Numbered from the stretch's first letter, positions 8,210 to 17,480 are shown. The stretch is 64,000 bases of DNA from Deltaproteobacteria bacterium GWB2_55_19 (GCA_001797465.1 MGPQ01000010.1:124001-188000), one strand, 5' to 3'. The notes: generated by a model from the letters alone, not told the origin. Numbers and translations: made by a program.

Positions 8210-10380
8210 CTCTTTCTCTTGGACCCTCTGCCGCCACTTTCGCGAGGCCTCTGCCCGCCCTGTTTACGGGGCTTATCAGCGAAGGCCTCGTCGAGGACGA
8301 GGTCTATTCTTCTGCGTTCGACGTCAGCGCGCGTGACCTTTACCGAGACCGCGTCGCCGAGGCGGAAGACGCGCTTTTTCCGCTCCCCTATGAGCGAGTG
8401 CCTTTTTTCGTCGAATATGTAGTAGTCGTCGAGGAGCGTGGAGACATGGACGAGCCCCTCGACAAAGTAGTCTTTGAGTTCGACGAATACGCCGAAGCTC
8501 GTCACCCCCGAGATGAGCCCTTCGAAGGCCTCTCCTACCTTGTCCGACATGAACTGCGTCTTCTTAAGGTCCGCTATCTCGCGCTCCGCCTCCATGGCCT
8601 TGCGCTCGCGCGCCGATGTATGTCCGCAGACCGGCGGCAGGGCGGATTCCATCCGCTCCCGCGCCTCAGCCGTATATTTGCCGTGGATGAGGAGCTTTAA
8701 GAGCCTGTGGACGACGAGGTCCGGGTATCTCCGTATGGGGGAGGTGAAGTGGGTGTAGTCCTTGAAGGCGAGGCCGAAGTGGCCGACGTTCTCCTCCGAG
8801 TATACGGCCTGCTTCATCGAGCGGAGCAACACCTGGTTTATGAGCTTCTCCTCGGGCCTTCCCTCTACCGCCTTCAAGACTTGCTGGAAGCCGAGCGGCC
8901 CCAGGCCGTCCTTGAAGTGGAGGCCGAAGGACGACGCGAACTCCGCGAAATCGTGTATTGAGTCGGCGTCAGGCTCCTCGTGGACCCTGTATACGAACGG
9001 GTATGACCTGCTGGAGAACTCCCCGGCAACGGCCTTGTTGGCGGCGAGCATGAACTCTTCGATTAATTTATGCGCCTCGTTCCTCTCGGAGCGGACGATG
9101 TCCTCGACGTTGCCCTTGAGGTCGATGATTATCTGAGGCTCAGGGAGGTCGAAGTCTATGGAGCCCGCCTCCATGCGCCTTTCAGTGAGCTTTTTGGCAA
9201 GCTCGGCCATTATTTTTATGTCCGGGAGTATGCGCGAGTACCTTTTTTCAATTTCCGCGTCCTCGCCGCGGATGAGCTTTTTTACGTTCGTGTAAGTCAT
9301 ACGCTCGGCGCTCTTAATGACGCTCTCGTAGAAACTTTTTCCGACGACCGAGCCTTTTGCGTCGAACTCGAGCTCGGCTGTCATTGTGAGCCTCTCGACC
9401 TGCGGGTTCAGGCTGCATATCCCGTTCGAGAGCGCCTCGGGGAGCATGGGTATGGCCCTGTCCGGGAAGTATACGCTCGTGCCGCGCGCGTATGCCTCGG
9501 AGTCGATGGCGGTCCCTTCCCTTACGTAGTGGCTGACGTCCGCTATCGAGACCCAGAGCCTGTACCCGTGGGTGGTCCTCTCTATTGAGACCGCGTCGTC
9601 GAAGTCCTTTGCCGTCTCGCCGTCTATGGTGACGGTGGTCCGCGTCCTTAAGTCCGTCCTGCCCGCTATCTCAGCCTGAGAGACGGACGAAGGGACCGAG
9701 AGGACTTCGTGGAGGACGTCGGCGGGGAAGCGGTGCGGGAGGCCGTATTTTTTGAGTATCACCTCGGCCTCGACGTCCGGGTCGTCCGGGTTTCCGATGA
9801 CTTCAACGACCCTGCCCATTGGCGCGAGGTTCCTGGCCGGCCACCGGGTTATCTCGGCAATAACGATCTGGCCGTCAGCGGCGTTTCCGAACTCTTCTTT
9901 CGGTATGATGACCTGATAGAGAAGTTTTTCGTCCGACGGCGTCAGTATCCCCACGCCCCGGGCCTTCTCGAACCTGCCGACGACGGTCTTATGCGCGCGT
10001 TTAATGATGCGGAGGACCGACCCTTCGCGTCTGCCGCCGCTCTTTATGCCCTCTATGCGGGCGGCGACGGTGTCCCCGTGCATGGCGCCCGAGAGCCTGC
10101 GCGCGTTTACGTAGACGTCCGCCCCGCCCTCTTCGGGTTTCACGAACCCGAAACCGTCGGGGTGGCAGGAGAGACGCCCGGTCGTGAGGTTCATCTTCGA
10201 GGGGAGGCCGAACCTCCCGCCGCGCGTCTTTATGAGCGCGCCCTCGGCGACCATCACCTTTACGACCTTCTTGAACCTGTCCCTGTCTTCCTTCCCTATC
10301 TCGAAAGAGCGGACGAGGTCCTTAAAGGACTGGGGGCCCTCTGCCAGGTAATCGATTATCTTTTTTTCAATAGGTTCCAT
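8206..10380 (-). CDS. rnr: Ribonuclease R
   Basis: Processive 3'-5' exoribonuclease that degrades structured RNA and takes part in rRNA and tmRNA quality control. The 724-aa protein has an N-terminal winged-helix domain, cold-shock RNA-binding domains, and an RNB catalytic domain with the acidic cluster 'DGETAKDFDDAVS' near residue 250. A C-terminal S1 domain ('EGLISGVTSFGVFVEL') and a basic Lys/Arg tail follow. It lies between the Dabb gene upstream (2-nt gap) and ubiB downstream (4-nt overlap), so the three form one operon. Confidence 0.95.
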   Translation of the reverse strand: MEPIEKKIIDYLAEGPQSFKDLVRSFEIGKEDRDRFKKVVKVMVAEGALIKTRGGRFGLPSKMNLTTGRLSCHPDGFGFVKPEEGGADVYVNARRLSGAMHGDTVAARIEGIKSGGRREGSVLRIIKRAHKTVVGRFEKARGVGILTPSDEKLLYQVIIPKEEFGNAADGQIVIAEITRWPARNLAPMGRVVEVIGNPDDPDVEAEVILKKYGLPHRFPADVLHEVLSVPSSVSQAEIAGRTDLRTRTTVTIDGETAKDFDDAVSIERTTHGYRLWVSIADVSHYVREGTAIDSEAYARGTSVYFPDRAIPMLPEALSNGICSLNPQVERLTMTAELEFDAKGSVVGKSFYESVIKSAERMTYTNVKKLIRGEDAEIEKRYSRILPDIKIMAELAKKLTERRMEAGSIDFDLPEPQIIIDLKGNVEDIVRSERNEAHKLIEEFMLAANKAVAGEFSSRSYPFVYRVHEEPDADSIHDFAEFASSFGLHFKDGLGPLGFQQVLKAVEGRPEEKLINQVLLRSMKQAVYSEENVGHFGLAFKDYTHFTSPIRRYPDLVVHRLLKLLIHGKYTAEARERMESALPPVCGHTSARERKAMEAEREIADLKKTQFMSDKVGEAFEGLISGVTSFGVFVELKDYFVEGLVHVSTLLDDYYIFDEKRHSLIGERKKRVFRLGDAVSVKVTRADVERRRIDLVLDEAFADKPRKQGGQRPRESGGRGSKRKR

Positions 10381-10382
10381 TT

Positions 10383-10664
10383 TTAGGATTCGTAGTCGAC
10401 TGTTATGACCGACTCCCTCACGCCGGCGATGTAGTCGGCTACCAACTTGTGCTCGGGATGGACCTGATATTTTTCGAGGTCTTCGAGGCTGTCGAATTTT
10501 ACCGTAAGGGCGAGGTCATAGGACCTCTGCGCGCGCAGTATGTCCTCTCCGGCCTCCAAAGACCTGATTACCGGGACCGTTTTTTTGAGGGCGCGGAGCA
10601 TATCCGCGACTTTTTTACTATCCGAGGGGTTCTTGAGCTTGAAAAGGACTACGTGCGTTATCAT
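10383..10664 (-). CDS. Dabb (stress-responsive A/B barrel) protein
   Basis: Small dimeric alpha/beta-barrel protein of 93 aa in the Dabb family. Its start 'MITHVVLFKLKN' is characteristic, as are 'SYDLALTVKFDSLEDLEKYQVHPEH' features around the middle of the protein. I start at the internal ATG because GGAGAGG lies just upstream. An ATG 12 nt earlier would add only MERR. The biochemical role of these bacterial Dabb proteins is mostly unknown. It heads the operon with rnr and ubiB. Confidence 0.85.
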   Translation of the reverse strand: MITHVVLFKLKNPSDSKKVADMLRALKKTVPVIRSLEAGEDILRAQRSYDLALTVKFDSLEDLEKYQVHPEHKLVADYIAGVRESVITVDYES

Positions 10665-10700
10665 ACGCCTCTCCATTTTGTATTATATCCAACCTTGCGG

Positions 10701-10735
10701 GAAAAAAGCACGGCGGGCCCGAAAGAGGGGCCCGC
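10701..10735 (-). terminator. Rho-independent terminator of tal
   Basis: GC-rich hairpin with arms GCGGGCCCC and GGGCCCGC, followed on the minus strand by CGTGC and six T residues. It is about 120 nt beyond the transaldolase stop. Confidence 0.8.
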
Positions 10736-10854
10736 AATTCTTTGATTTTAGGGTAAAAAGGGACTGAAAGGGCCATTGAAGGGCCCGATGAGCGTTTACG
10801 GAAGGCTTTGGAGAAGTCTGTGACGGGTATCCTTTTAAAATATCCTAAGCCCCT

Positions 10855-11499
10855 TTACTTGGGGACCTTTTCCCAGTCTTTCAGGAACCTGTCTATGCCG
10901 ATGTCGGTCAGAGGGTGCTTGGAGAGCTGTTCTAGCACCTTGAATGGGATCGTCGCGACGTGCGCCCCCATTATCGCGGACTCAAGGACGTGTACCGGGT
11001 TCCTGACCGAGGCGACGATTACCTCGGTTTTAAAACCGTAGTTGTCAAATATGTCGAGTATCTGGCTTATGCTGTCCATGCCGGGTTGCGCGATGTCGTC
11101 GAGCCTGCCGACAAAGGGGCTTACGTAGGTCGCCCCGGCCTTGGCGGCCATGAGCGCCTGGACCGGCGAGAAGACGAGCGTGACGTTTGTCTTGATACCT
11201 TCGGCCGAGACGGTCTTTACGGCCTTCAAGCCTTCGAGCGTCATGGGGACCTTCACGACGATGTTCTTGTGGATTTTGGAGAGCTCCCGGGCCTCACCTA
11301 TCATGCCCTTGGCGTCGAGACTCACCGCCTCGGCGCTTATGGGGCCGTCTATGATGGTACATATCTCGGCTATAAGGTCTTTAAAGGACCTCTTTTCCCT
11401 TGCGACAAGCGAGGGGTTGGTGGTGACGCCGTCTACGAGCCCCCACTCGTCCGCTGTCCGTATTTCGTCTATGTTCGCGGTATCTATAAAGAACTTCAT
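10855..11499 (-). CDS. tal: Short-type transaldolase (TalB/FSA-like)
   Basis: TIM-barrel transaldolase of the short (about 215 aa) class, transferring a dihydroxyacetone unit in the non-oxidative pentose phosphate pathway. It starts '[13 protein letters not shown]'. The Schiff-base lysine is in 'NIVVKVPMT' near residue 85. '[11 protein letters not shown]' near 28 and 'PFVGRLDDI' near 130 are family blocks. The short class overlaps with fructose-6-phosphate aldolases, so F6P aldolase activity cannot be ruled out from sequence. Monocistronic, with a good terminator downstream. Confidence 0.92.
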   Translation of the reverse strand: MKFFIDTANIDEIRTADEWGLVDGVTTNPSLVAREKRSFKDLIAEICTIIDGPISAEAVSLDAKGMIGEARELSKIHKNIVVKVPMTLEGLKAVKTVSAEGIKTNVTLVFSPVQALMAAKAGATYVSPFVGRLDDIAQPGMDSISQILDIFDNYGFKTEVIVASVRNPVHVLESAIMGAHVATIPFKVLEQLSKHPLTDIGIDRFLKDWEKVPK

Positions 11500-11695
11500 G
11501 GAAAACTCCCCTTGACTAAATTTTTGTCCTGTGCGAATATTTTCGTTTGCAGGCGTAAGCCGTCGATTTCAGGTTGGTTTTCAGACGTCGTCTATCCGGC
11601 TGGCCTTTAATACAGAATAATAGCCTGAAATAATCATAATTTCAAGGTTTAAAAAACGGCCTTCACGGGGGCAAACCCCCGCGAGGGGTCTCCTT

Positions 11696-11782
11696 GCCGA
11701 AGTGGCGGAATTGGTAGACGCGCTAGATTCAGGTTCTAGTGGGTGAAAGCCTGTGGGGGTTCGAGTCCCCCCTTCGGCACCA
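11696..11782 (+). tRNA. tRNA-Leu (anticodon CAG)
   Basis: 87-nt class II tRNA. The acceptor arms GCCGAAG and CTTCGGC pair, and ACCA is encoded. The D-arm contains GGTAGACGC. The anticodon stem CTAGA/TCTAG encloses TTCAGGT, giving anticodon CAG (reads CUG). A long variable arm precedes the T-arm GTTCGAGTCC. Its final 22 nt are duplicated at 11944-11965. Confidence 0.97.
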
Positions 11783-11943
11783 AAATAAAAAAGGGTATGG
11801 TTACCCTTGACCCTTTTATAGATTGAAGAGGACTCGAACAGCGGTCCGAGCGCCGAGTAAGCGAGGATGAGGCCTTGCGGGAGCAGGGCCGGAAGCGAGG
11901 GCGCCCGGGTCGGGCGAAGATGCGGGCGCATCGAGCAGAGACC
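11783..11943 (+). other. Structured spacer between tRNA-Leu and its duplicated 3' end
   Basis: No gene is seen here. The first part holds a perfect 7-bp hairpin (AAGGGTA-TGGT-TACCCTT). After it, GGACTCGAAC at 11830 is the inverse complement of the tRNA T-arm GTTCGAGTCC. It could therefore pair either with the tRNA or with the downstream copy. The rest is rich in GCGAG/CGCC blocks that could fold into a long RNA hairpin. Confidence 0.55.
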
Positions 11944-11965
11944 TCGAGTCCCCCCTTCGGCACCA
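11944..11965 (+). repeat. 22-bp direct repeat of the tRNA-Leu 3' end
   Basis: Identical over 22 bp (TCGAGT, six C, TTCGGCACCA) to positions 11761-11782 of the tRNA, 183 bp downstream, including the encoded CCA. It resembles an attachment-site duplication or a tRNA-derived repeat. Confidence 0.85.
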
Positions 11966-12044
11966 TTTTTTTGTTGGAAATCCTTTCCATCTGCCTGACG
12001 CTCCCCCTCAATGGGGTCTTTTAAATGGTTTTTAAGTCTCCCGT

Positions 12045-12752
12045 ATGAAAGAACTCAAAGTCAGGCTCCTTGTAATCATCCCGGCGTTCAACGAAGAGGC
12101 CGCCATTGGCGGGGTCGTCGCCTCTGTGAGGAGGCATGCGCCCGAGGCCGATATAGTCGTCGTTAACGACGGCTCAGCGGACGCTACCGCCGACGTCGCG
12201 GGGAGGGCCGGGGCGACCGTGCTTAACCACCTCTACAACATGGGCATCGGCGCCACCATGCAGACCGGATACAAGTACGCGAGCAGGGCGGGCTACGACG
12301 TCGCGGTACAGGTCGACGGCGACGGCCAGCACCCGGCGGAATCCATACGCTTCCTCGTGGGTACCCTTATGAAGAACAGGGCGGATCTCGTCGTCGGGTC
12401 GAGGTTCCTGGGCGAAGGCGACTACAAGCCGTCGCTTGCGCGCTCCACGGGCATGGCGATATTCTCAAAGGTCGTCTCAGCGGTCATAAAGGTGAAGGTC
12501 ACTGATACCACCTCGGGGTTCAGGGCCGCCGGAAAAAGGTGCATCGATTTTTTCAGCTCCAGGTACCCTGACGACTACCCGGAGGTGGAGTCGCTCGTGT
12601 TGCTTCACAAAAAGGGTTTTAGTATAATAGAGGTCCCGGTGACCATGTCGGAGAGGGCCTCGGGGCGGTCTTCGATAACGCCGGTCAAGTCCGTCTATTA
12701 CATGGTGAAGGTCCTCCTCGCCATATTCGTAGATCTCCTGAAAAGGGTGTAA
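12045..12752 (+). CDS. Family 2 glycosyltransferase (polyprenyl-phosphate sugar transferase-like)
   Basis: Soluble GT-A fold glycosyltransferase of 235 aa, similar to dolichol-phosphate mannosyltransferases, which load a sugar on a polyprenyl phosphate. Visible motifs are 'IIPAFNEE', 'VVNDGSADAT', the metal-binding 'QVDGDGQHP' (DxD) near residue 88, 'GSRFLGEGDY', and 'TDTTSGFRA'. It lacks a C-terminal membrane domain. The next gene, a DUF2304 membrane protein, is a common partner and may anchor it. With the two GT-C-like proteins downstream, it suggests a lipid-linked sugar donor system for envelope glycans. Confidence 0.88.
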   Translation: MKELKVRLLVIIPAFNEEAAIGGVVASVRRHAPEADIVVVNDGSADATADVAGRAGATVLNHLYNMGIGATMQTGYKYASRAGYDVAVQVDGDGQHPAESIRFLVGTLMKNRADLVVGSRFLGEGDYKPSLARSTGMAIFSKVVSAVIKVKVTDTTSGFRAAGKRCIDFFSSRYPDDYPEVESLVLLHKKGFSIIEVPVTMSERASGRSSITPVKSVYYMVKVLLAIFVDLLKRV

Positions 12753-12766
12753 GAGGGGATGCCCGG

Positions 12767-13147
12767 ATGTACTACCTTCAGATATTCTCGATAATCGGTT
12801 CGCTTGCCCTCTTCGCGATAGTCATAGACTTTATCAGGAGGGGCCTCCTGAAAGAGAAGTACTCTGTCCTATGGCTCGCCTCGGCCGTCGTCATAATGGC
12901 GCTCTCCGTCAAAAAGGAGCTCCTTGATTCCATCGCGGGTTGGCTCGGCATCGCTTATCCCCCGTCGCTACTCTTCCTCGTCGCGTTCATATTCGTCCTC
13001 CTCATAACGCTCCACTTTTCCGTCGTCATCTCGCTCCTCCATGAGAAGAATAAGGCGATAGCGCAGGAGCTCGCGCTCATGAAGAACGCCCTCAAGGAGG
13101 CGGGGATAGACGTGCCGGGAAAGGCGCGGGGAGAAGTCAAGAAGTGA
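12767..13147 (+). CDS. DUF2304 membrane protein
   Basis: 126-aa protein with three predicted transmembrane helices (about residues 3-22, 33-52 and 65-90) and a charged coiled-coil-like C-terminus ('LLHEKNKAIAQELALMKNAL'). DUF2304 proteins are typically encoded beside family 2 glycosyltransferases, as here (14-nt gap). They are thought to assist membrane association, but their function is not established. The next gene starts at a GTG overlapping this stop (GTGA). Confidence 0.85.
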   Translation: MYYLQIFSIIGSLALFAIVIDFIRRGLLKEKYSVLWLASAVVIMALSVKKELLDSIAGWLGIAYPPSLLFLVAFIFVLLITLHFSVVISLLHEKNKAIAQELALMKNALKEAGIDVPGKARGEVKK

Positions 13148-14439
13148 TCGCGAGGTTCTTTTCGCTCCGTAGGTTCCATCTCATCGCCGCGCTCATCATC
13201 GCGGCCTCCATCCTTGTCGTCTACTCGAACTCGTTCAACGCCGCCTTTCAGTACGACGACAACCCCCAGATAGTCGATAACGACTCCCTTAAAGACCTCA
13301 AAAACATACCGGCGCTTTTGAAGGGCCCGAGGGGCATAACGCTGGCCACCTTCGCGATAAACTACGCCATCGGCGGTACGGACGTCTTCGGCTACCACGT
13401 CGTCAACACCGCCATACATATACTGGCCTCCATCGCCGTATACTTTTTTGTCTTTCAGACGATACTCCTCGTCAAGGGGTGCGAGACGGCGTCCAGAAGG
13501 GTAGGCTTCTTCTCGGCGATGATATTCGCGCTCCACCCGGTGCAGACGCAGGCTGTCACATACATAGTCCAGAGGATGGAGGCTCTCTCCGCCCTTTTCT
13601 ATCTGCTTGCCCTTATCTTTTTCATAAGGGGGGCGAAGGCCACGACATCTGGAGGAAGGTGGGTCAGCTACACGCTTGTCGCCGTCTCGTTCATTCTGGG
13701 CTTCTACTCCAAGGAGTCGGCCTTCACGCTCCCGGCGGTGATCCTGCTCTATGACTTCTGTTTCCTCGCAAAGGGGAGGTTATCGGGGATGTTGGGGAGG
13801 TGGCCGGTCTACGCCGTGCTCGCCGCGCTCTTCATTTTCTTTGCCGTGAACACGATTATGCCGCTCGGAGGTTTCGGGGACTTAAGTTCTGAGTCGGCCG
13901 TCAACGAGGTGAGCGAGAGCGCGGTCAAAGGGGCCGCGCCGATAGTTACCCCGAAGGAGGCATCTGCCGGGTTCAAGGTGACTTACATAACGCCCAGGGA
14001 GTATCTCTTCACCCAGTTCAACGTGCACCTTTACTATATGGCGCTCCTTGCGGTCCCGATGTATCAGAACCTAGACTATGACATACCGAGGGCAGAGGGG
14101 CTCTTTACCGCGCCTCAGGTGAACCCCGGTACAAAACTCCTCATCCCCATGCCCCCGCCGATTGTGTCGCTCGTGATACTCGCGGCCGTAGTCGGCATAG
14201 CCCTGTACCTCATCAGGAGGACGCAGTCGAACCCTTCTTCACTCTGGCGCGCCATCGGTTTTTTCGCACTCTGGAACTTCATAATACTCTCGCCGACGTC
14301 GAGCTTCATACCGATTATAGACGTCATCTACGAGCACAGGCTTTATCTCCCGTCGTTAGGGTTTTTCGTCGCATTCGTGCTCATCGCGGACCGGCTCCTC
14401 GGCAAGAGGGCCGGGGTCCTTCGACGCGCCGTAAAATAG
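13144..14439 (+). CDS. GT-C-like polytopic membrane protein (TMTC-like)
   Basis: 431-aa polytopic membrane protein with about ten hydrophobic helices. Features match the membrane part of TMTC/PMT-type transferases, which move sugars from polyprenyl phosphate onto proteins or glycans on the outer face. These are an acidic pair in the first external loop ('FQYDDNPQIVDN', residues 35-46), 'FALHPVQTQAVTYIVQRME' and 'GFYSKESAFTLP'. It lacks the C-terminal TPR repeats usual in TMTC relatives. GTG start coupled to DUF2304. Substrate unknown; likely uses the donor made by the upstream GT2. Confidence 0.75.
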   Translation: MIARFFSLRRFHLIAALIIAASILVVYSNSFNAAFQYDDNPQIVDNDSLKDLKNIPALLKGPRGITLATFAINYAIGGTDVFGYHVVNTAIHILASIAVYFFVFQTILLVKGCETASRRVGFFSAMIFALHPVQTQAVTYIVQRMEALSALFYLLALIFFIRGAKATTSGGRWVSYTLVAVSFILGFYSKESAFTLPAVILLYDFCFLAKGRLSGMLGRWPVYAVLAALFIFFAVNTIMPLGGFGDLSSESAVNEVSESAVKGAAPIVTPKEASAGFKVTYITPREYLFTQFNVHLYYMALLAVPMYQNLDYDIPRAEGLFTAPQVNPGTKLLIPMPPPIVSLVILAAVVGIALYLIRRTQSNPSSLWRAIGFFALWNFIILSPTSSFIPIIDVIYEHRLYLPSLGFFVAFVLIADRLLGKRAGVLRRAVK

Positions 14440-14561
14440 CGATCGCCTTTTGCCCGCCTTGCCTCCACCCGGCAGTCCCTTTGGCCCTCCTTTAATAAAG
14501 GCTTAATCTACGCGCAAGTAAAATGGCTCAAGTGCAATACATCCTTGTCAGAAGGGGAGCC

Positions 14562-16634
14562 ATGAGAAAGCACGGTATATACCTGGTCTGCACCCTTATA
14601 GCAGGGTTCCTGGCCTACACCGTTTTAAATAATTACGCCTCGATAAACCCGCTCCAGTGGGCGCTCCTCGTAGTGATACTCGTCATCTCGCACGGGCTTT
14701 ACTCGCTCCTCGGGAGAGGGGCCTTCAAGACCGATGCCCGTAAGCACCTCGCCATAGCCCTCGTCTACGGGGCCGCGGCCGCCTCGGTCTTCTATCCGAC
14801 CGCAAACAGCATATTCAGGGGCGACGACTGGCTCATCCTCATGCTCTTCAACTCCATAGACGGGTTTTCGCTAAAGACGCTTAAGGACATCTCGTTCTTC
14901 GAGATGTTCGGCCACATAAGGTTCCAGCCGCTCGCGCATCTCCTTATATTCGTCAGATACCTCGCGTTCGGCAACAACATCCTTCTCTACCATATCCTCA
15001 ACATCGCGCTCCACGTCTCGGCCGCCTTTCTCGTATTCCTGGTCCTGAAGGCGTTCCTCAAGGACACGCAGTTCCCATTCATCTTCGGGCTCCTCTTCAT
15101 AACGCTCCCGAGCCAGTTCGACACCGTTGCCTGGACCTACCACATATACATAATACTCGGCACCATGCTCGCGTTGTCCACCATATTCCTCATATACAGG
15201 TACGTCGAGACCGAGAGGACGCCCTACATGCTCCTTGCGGTCCTCTTCGCCCTCATATCCGTCCTCTTATATGAGCCCGCGTTTCTCGCGCCTGCTTCGG
15301 TCCTCTTTATAGCGGTCGGGCTTTACGCGGGAAGGGGAAAGGCGCTCCCCAGGAGGAACCTTGCGATAATCGCCGTCCTCGTGCTCGCGACATACGCATT
15401 TTACCTGGGGATTACCGCGTGGGGGTTCTCGGTCACGAGTCCGAGGCACAAGATGAGCCTCGGCATAATGGCGACCACGACTATGGCGCTGAATGCCCTG
15501 AAGGTCATGGCAGTGAACGTCTGGGAGTCTTTTTTCGTTAAAAACATCGGGGTCTCCCCATACGTCCAGATAAAGGATATCGTCTACGTCAAGCTCCCGG
15601 AGCTCTTCTACGCCGACGCGGCGGCTATCGTCAAGCTCTCCCTCGCGCTCTTTCTCACGTCTCTCTCGAGGATAGCCAGGACGCACAGGTACGTGTTCTT
15701 TACGCTCCTCGCGGTCGCGATATCCTACATCTTCATAATATCGATCGGCAGGCTCGTGACTAACGAGCTCGCTTACGTCCCAACGCAATCGAGGTACCAG
15801 TACTTCCCGAACGCCATGCTCGTCATAGCCGCGGCCATGCTCCTTTGGCCCAAGTACCAGGCGGGCAGGTGGAGGGCGGTCATAACGACGATCCTCTTCG
15901 CATTCTTCTTCTGGAACTCTCAGAACTCTTTATACGCCAATAACCAGGTCGCGGGCGCCATGGAGCCGCTCGACGGGCATTACCAGAAGGTGAAGGGGTT
16001 CCTCTCGACGAACCTCGGGGCGAGGCTCTTTATCGATTTCACCCCTGACACCAAAGGCAGTTTCGAAATGGGCTCGGACATGGCGCTCGACTACCTCTTC
16101 AAGGGGAGGGTTACGAAGTTCCTCGGCGCCGCGACCCACGTATACGACGGCTCGGTCTTTACGGAGAACGCCGCATACTTCGGGGCCGCGGACAAATACC
16201 TGAACGACTTTACCGTAAAATGGTTCTTAGTGAGGGACAAGAACCGTGATATAAAGTCCGACATAAGTATTATCGGGTCTGAGTCCGTCTATCCACGCAT
16301 ATCGATCGCCCCGGGCAACGCCGTAAAACTTGAGATCAAGGACGCCTCCACCGGCGCGACAGGCGTATTCCTCCTGCATTACCCGGCCCCGCCGGAGAAC
16401 ATCACCAGGACCTGGATAGGCGCGGAGATCTCCGTCCAGAAGAAAGACGACGAGGTGACGCTCTCATTCAACGGCATGCCTTACGACAAAGTCACCCTTC
16501 AATCGACCTACATCGGCTGGTCGATGGACGGGATCGACCTCCTCGGAGGCTATTACCGGGGCGCCGCCGAGTCGATCTACGTGAATAACCTCCATTTTCA
16601 CGCCGATACCGCCGAGAGTGATCTTGACCTCTAA
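14562..16634 (+). CDS. Large GT-C-like membrane protein with C-terminal extracytoplasmic domain
   Basis: 690-aa membrane protein. About a dozen hydrophobic helices fill residues 1-460, then a soluble, probably periplasmic, domain of about 230 aa rich in beta strands. An acidic pair in the first loop ('FRGDDWLILM', near residue 88) is a GT-C hallmark. I start at ATG 14562 because AAGGGGAGCC directly precedes it; an in-frame ATG 39 nt upstream lacks a good site. I do not recognise a named family. Its context, after GT2, DUF2304 and another GT-C protein, supports a role in envelope glycan assembly. Confidence 0.68.
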   Translation: MRKHGIYLVCTLIAGFLAYTVLNNYASINPLQWALLVVILVISHGLYSLLGRGAFKTDARKHLAIALVYGAAAASVFYPTANSIFRGDDWLILMLFNSIDGFSLKTLKDISFFEMFGHIRFQPLAHLLIFVRYLAFGNNILLYHILNIALHVSAAFLVFLVLKAFLKDTQFPFIFGLLFITLPSQFDTVAWTYHIYIILGTMLALSTIFLIYRYVETERTPYMLLAVLFALISVLLYEPAFLAPASVLFIAVGLYAGRGKALPRRNLAIIAVLVLATYAFYLGITAWGFSVTSPRHKMSLGIMATTTMALNALKVMAVNVWESFFVKNIGVSPYVQIKDIVYVKLPELFYADAAAIVKLSLALFLTSLSRIARTHRYVFFTLLAVAISYIFIISIGRLVTNELAYVPTQSRYQYFPNAMLVIAAAMLLWPKYQAGRWRAVITTILFAFFFWNSQNSLYANNQVAGAMEPLDGHYQKVKGFLSTNLGARLFIDFTPDTKGSFEMGSDMALDYLFKGRVTKFLGAATHVYDGSVFTENAAYFGAADKYLNDFTVKWFLVRDKNRDIKSDISIIGSESVYPRISIAPGNAVKLEIKDASTGATGVFLLHYPAPPENITRTWIGAEISVQKKDDEVTLSFNGMPYDKVTLQSTYIGWSMDGIDLLGGYYRGAAESIYVNNLHFHADTAESDLDL

Positions 16635-16780
16635 CGCGGTAAGCCCTGCCCTGCCCCCGGCATCCAGGGGGATAATCACAGCCCGCCCGCTACTGTTACA
16701 ATTGTTATAAAATTGCTATTGACTTACCCTGCCTAACTATATTAGACTGGCACCAAAATAGTCGTGAGGGCTATAAGGCC

Positions 16781-17386
16781 ATGAAGGCACAAGCTACCCC
16801 AGCATCCAAGGAAAACAACAAGGTCCTGATAGCAGAAGACAACCCCAAGACTCGGCTTTTCCTCAAAAATCAGCTGGAGCTCCTGGGTTATGAGGTCATC
16901 TGCGCCGTCTCCAACGGTCAGGCCGCGGTAGATAAGGTCGCAGAGTTGAACCCCAACCTCGTCATCATGGACGTCAAGATGCCGGAGATGGACGGCATTG
17001 ACGCGGCAAGGGCGATAACCGCAAGGGGGCCCGTGCCGATCATCCTCATTACAGGCCTCTCATCCGACGAGATCGCGATAAAGGCCATAGAGGCCGGCGT
17101 CTTCGCGTATCTTGTCAAACCCGTCACCAAGAAACAGCTTGAGCCGGCCATAAAGCTCGCGATGGCTAGGTACAGTGAGTTCAAGTCCCTGAAGGTTGAG
17201 GTCGACGACCTAAAGGACGCCATAGAGACGAGAAAACTCGTCGAGCGCGCAAAAGGCATCCTCATGAAGAGGTGCAATATCTCCGAGGAGGAGGCGTTCA
17301 AGCTCCTGCAGTCCCACTCCCAGAAAGAGAACAAGAAGATGCGCGAGATCGCGGACAATATAATAACCGCCTCCAAGCTCATCTGA
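16781..17386 (+). CDS. Response regulator with ANTAR RNA-binding domain
   Basis: 201-aa AmiR/NasT-type regulator. The receiver domain (about residues 10-125) has the acidic pair in 'LIAEDN', phospho-acceptor Asp in 'VIMDVKMPEMDG', and the conserved Lys in 'YLVKPVTK'. The ANTAR domain ('ETRKLVERAKGILMKRCNIS' onward, about 145-195) binds paired RNA hairpins and prevents transcription termination in known members. No histidine kinase is next to it. Its target is unknown; nearby leaders with paired hairpins (for example before the act operon) are only speculative candidates. Confidence 0.92.
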   Translation: MKAQATPASKENNKVLIAEDNPKTRLFLKNQLELLGYEVICAVSNGQAAVDKVAELNPNLVIMDVKMPEMDGIDAARAITARGPVPIILITGLSSDEIAIKAIEAGVFAYLVKPVTKKQLEPAIKLAMARYSEFKSLKVEVDDLKDAIETRKLVERAKGILMKRCNISEEEAFKLLQSHSQKENKKMREIADNIITASKLI

Positions 17387-17451
17387 CCCCGGCCCCTAAG
17401 GTGGCTCGGCGATATCAACTTTTTACCCGCACACACGCCTTTTCGTTCCCC

Positions 17452-17480
17452 TTGACTAATCAGAGCGGTACTGTTATTTT
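17452..17480 (+). promoter_or_regulatory. Sigma-70-type promoter of the thi operon
   Basis: TTGACT, a 17-bp spacer, and TATTTT, followed about 30 nt later by the TPP aptamer. Confidence 0.65.

Noticed and set aside
11581-12011. Minus-strand frames over tRNA-Leu with peptides such as 'GGTRTPTGFHPLE'
   Set aside because: They are antisense translations of the tRNA and its duplicated end, a well-known kind of spurious protein.
16719-16743. TTGACT...TATATT as promoter of the ANTAR regulator
   Set aside because: The spacer is only 13 bp, too short for a normal sigma-70 promoter.
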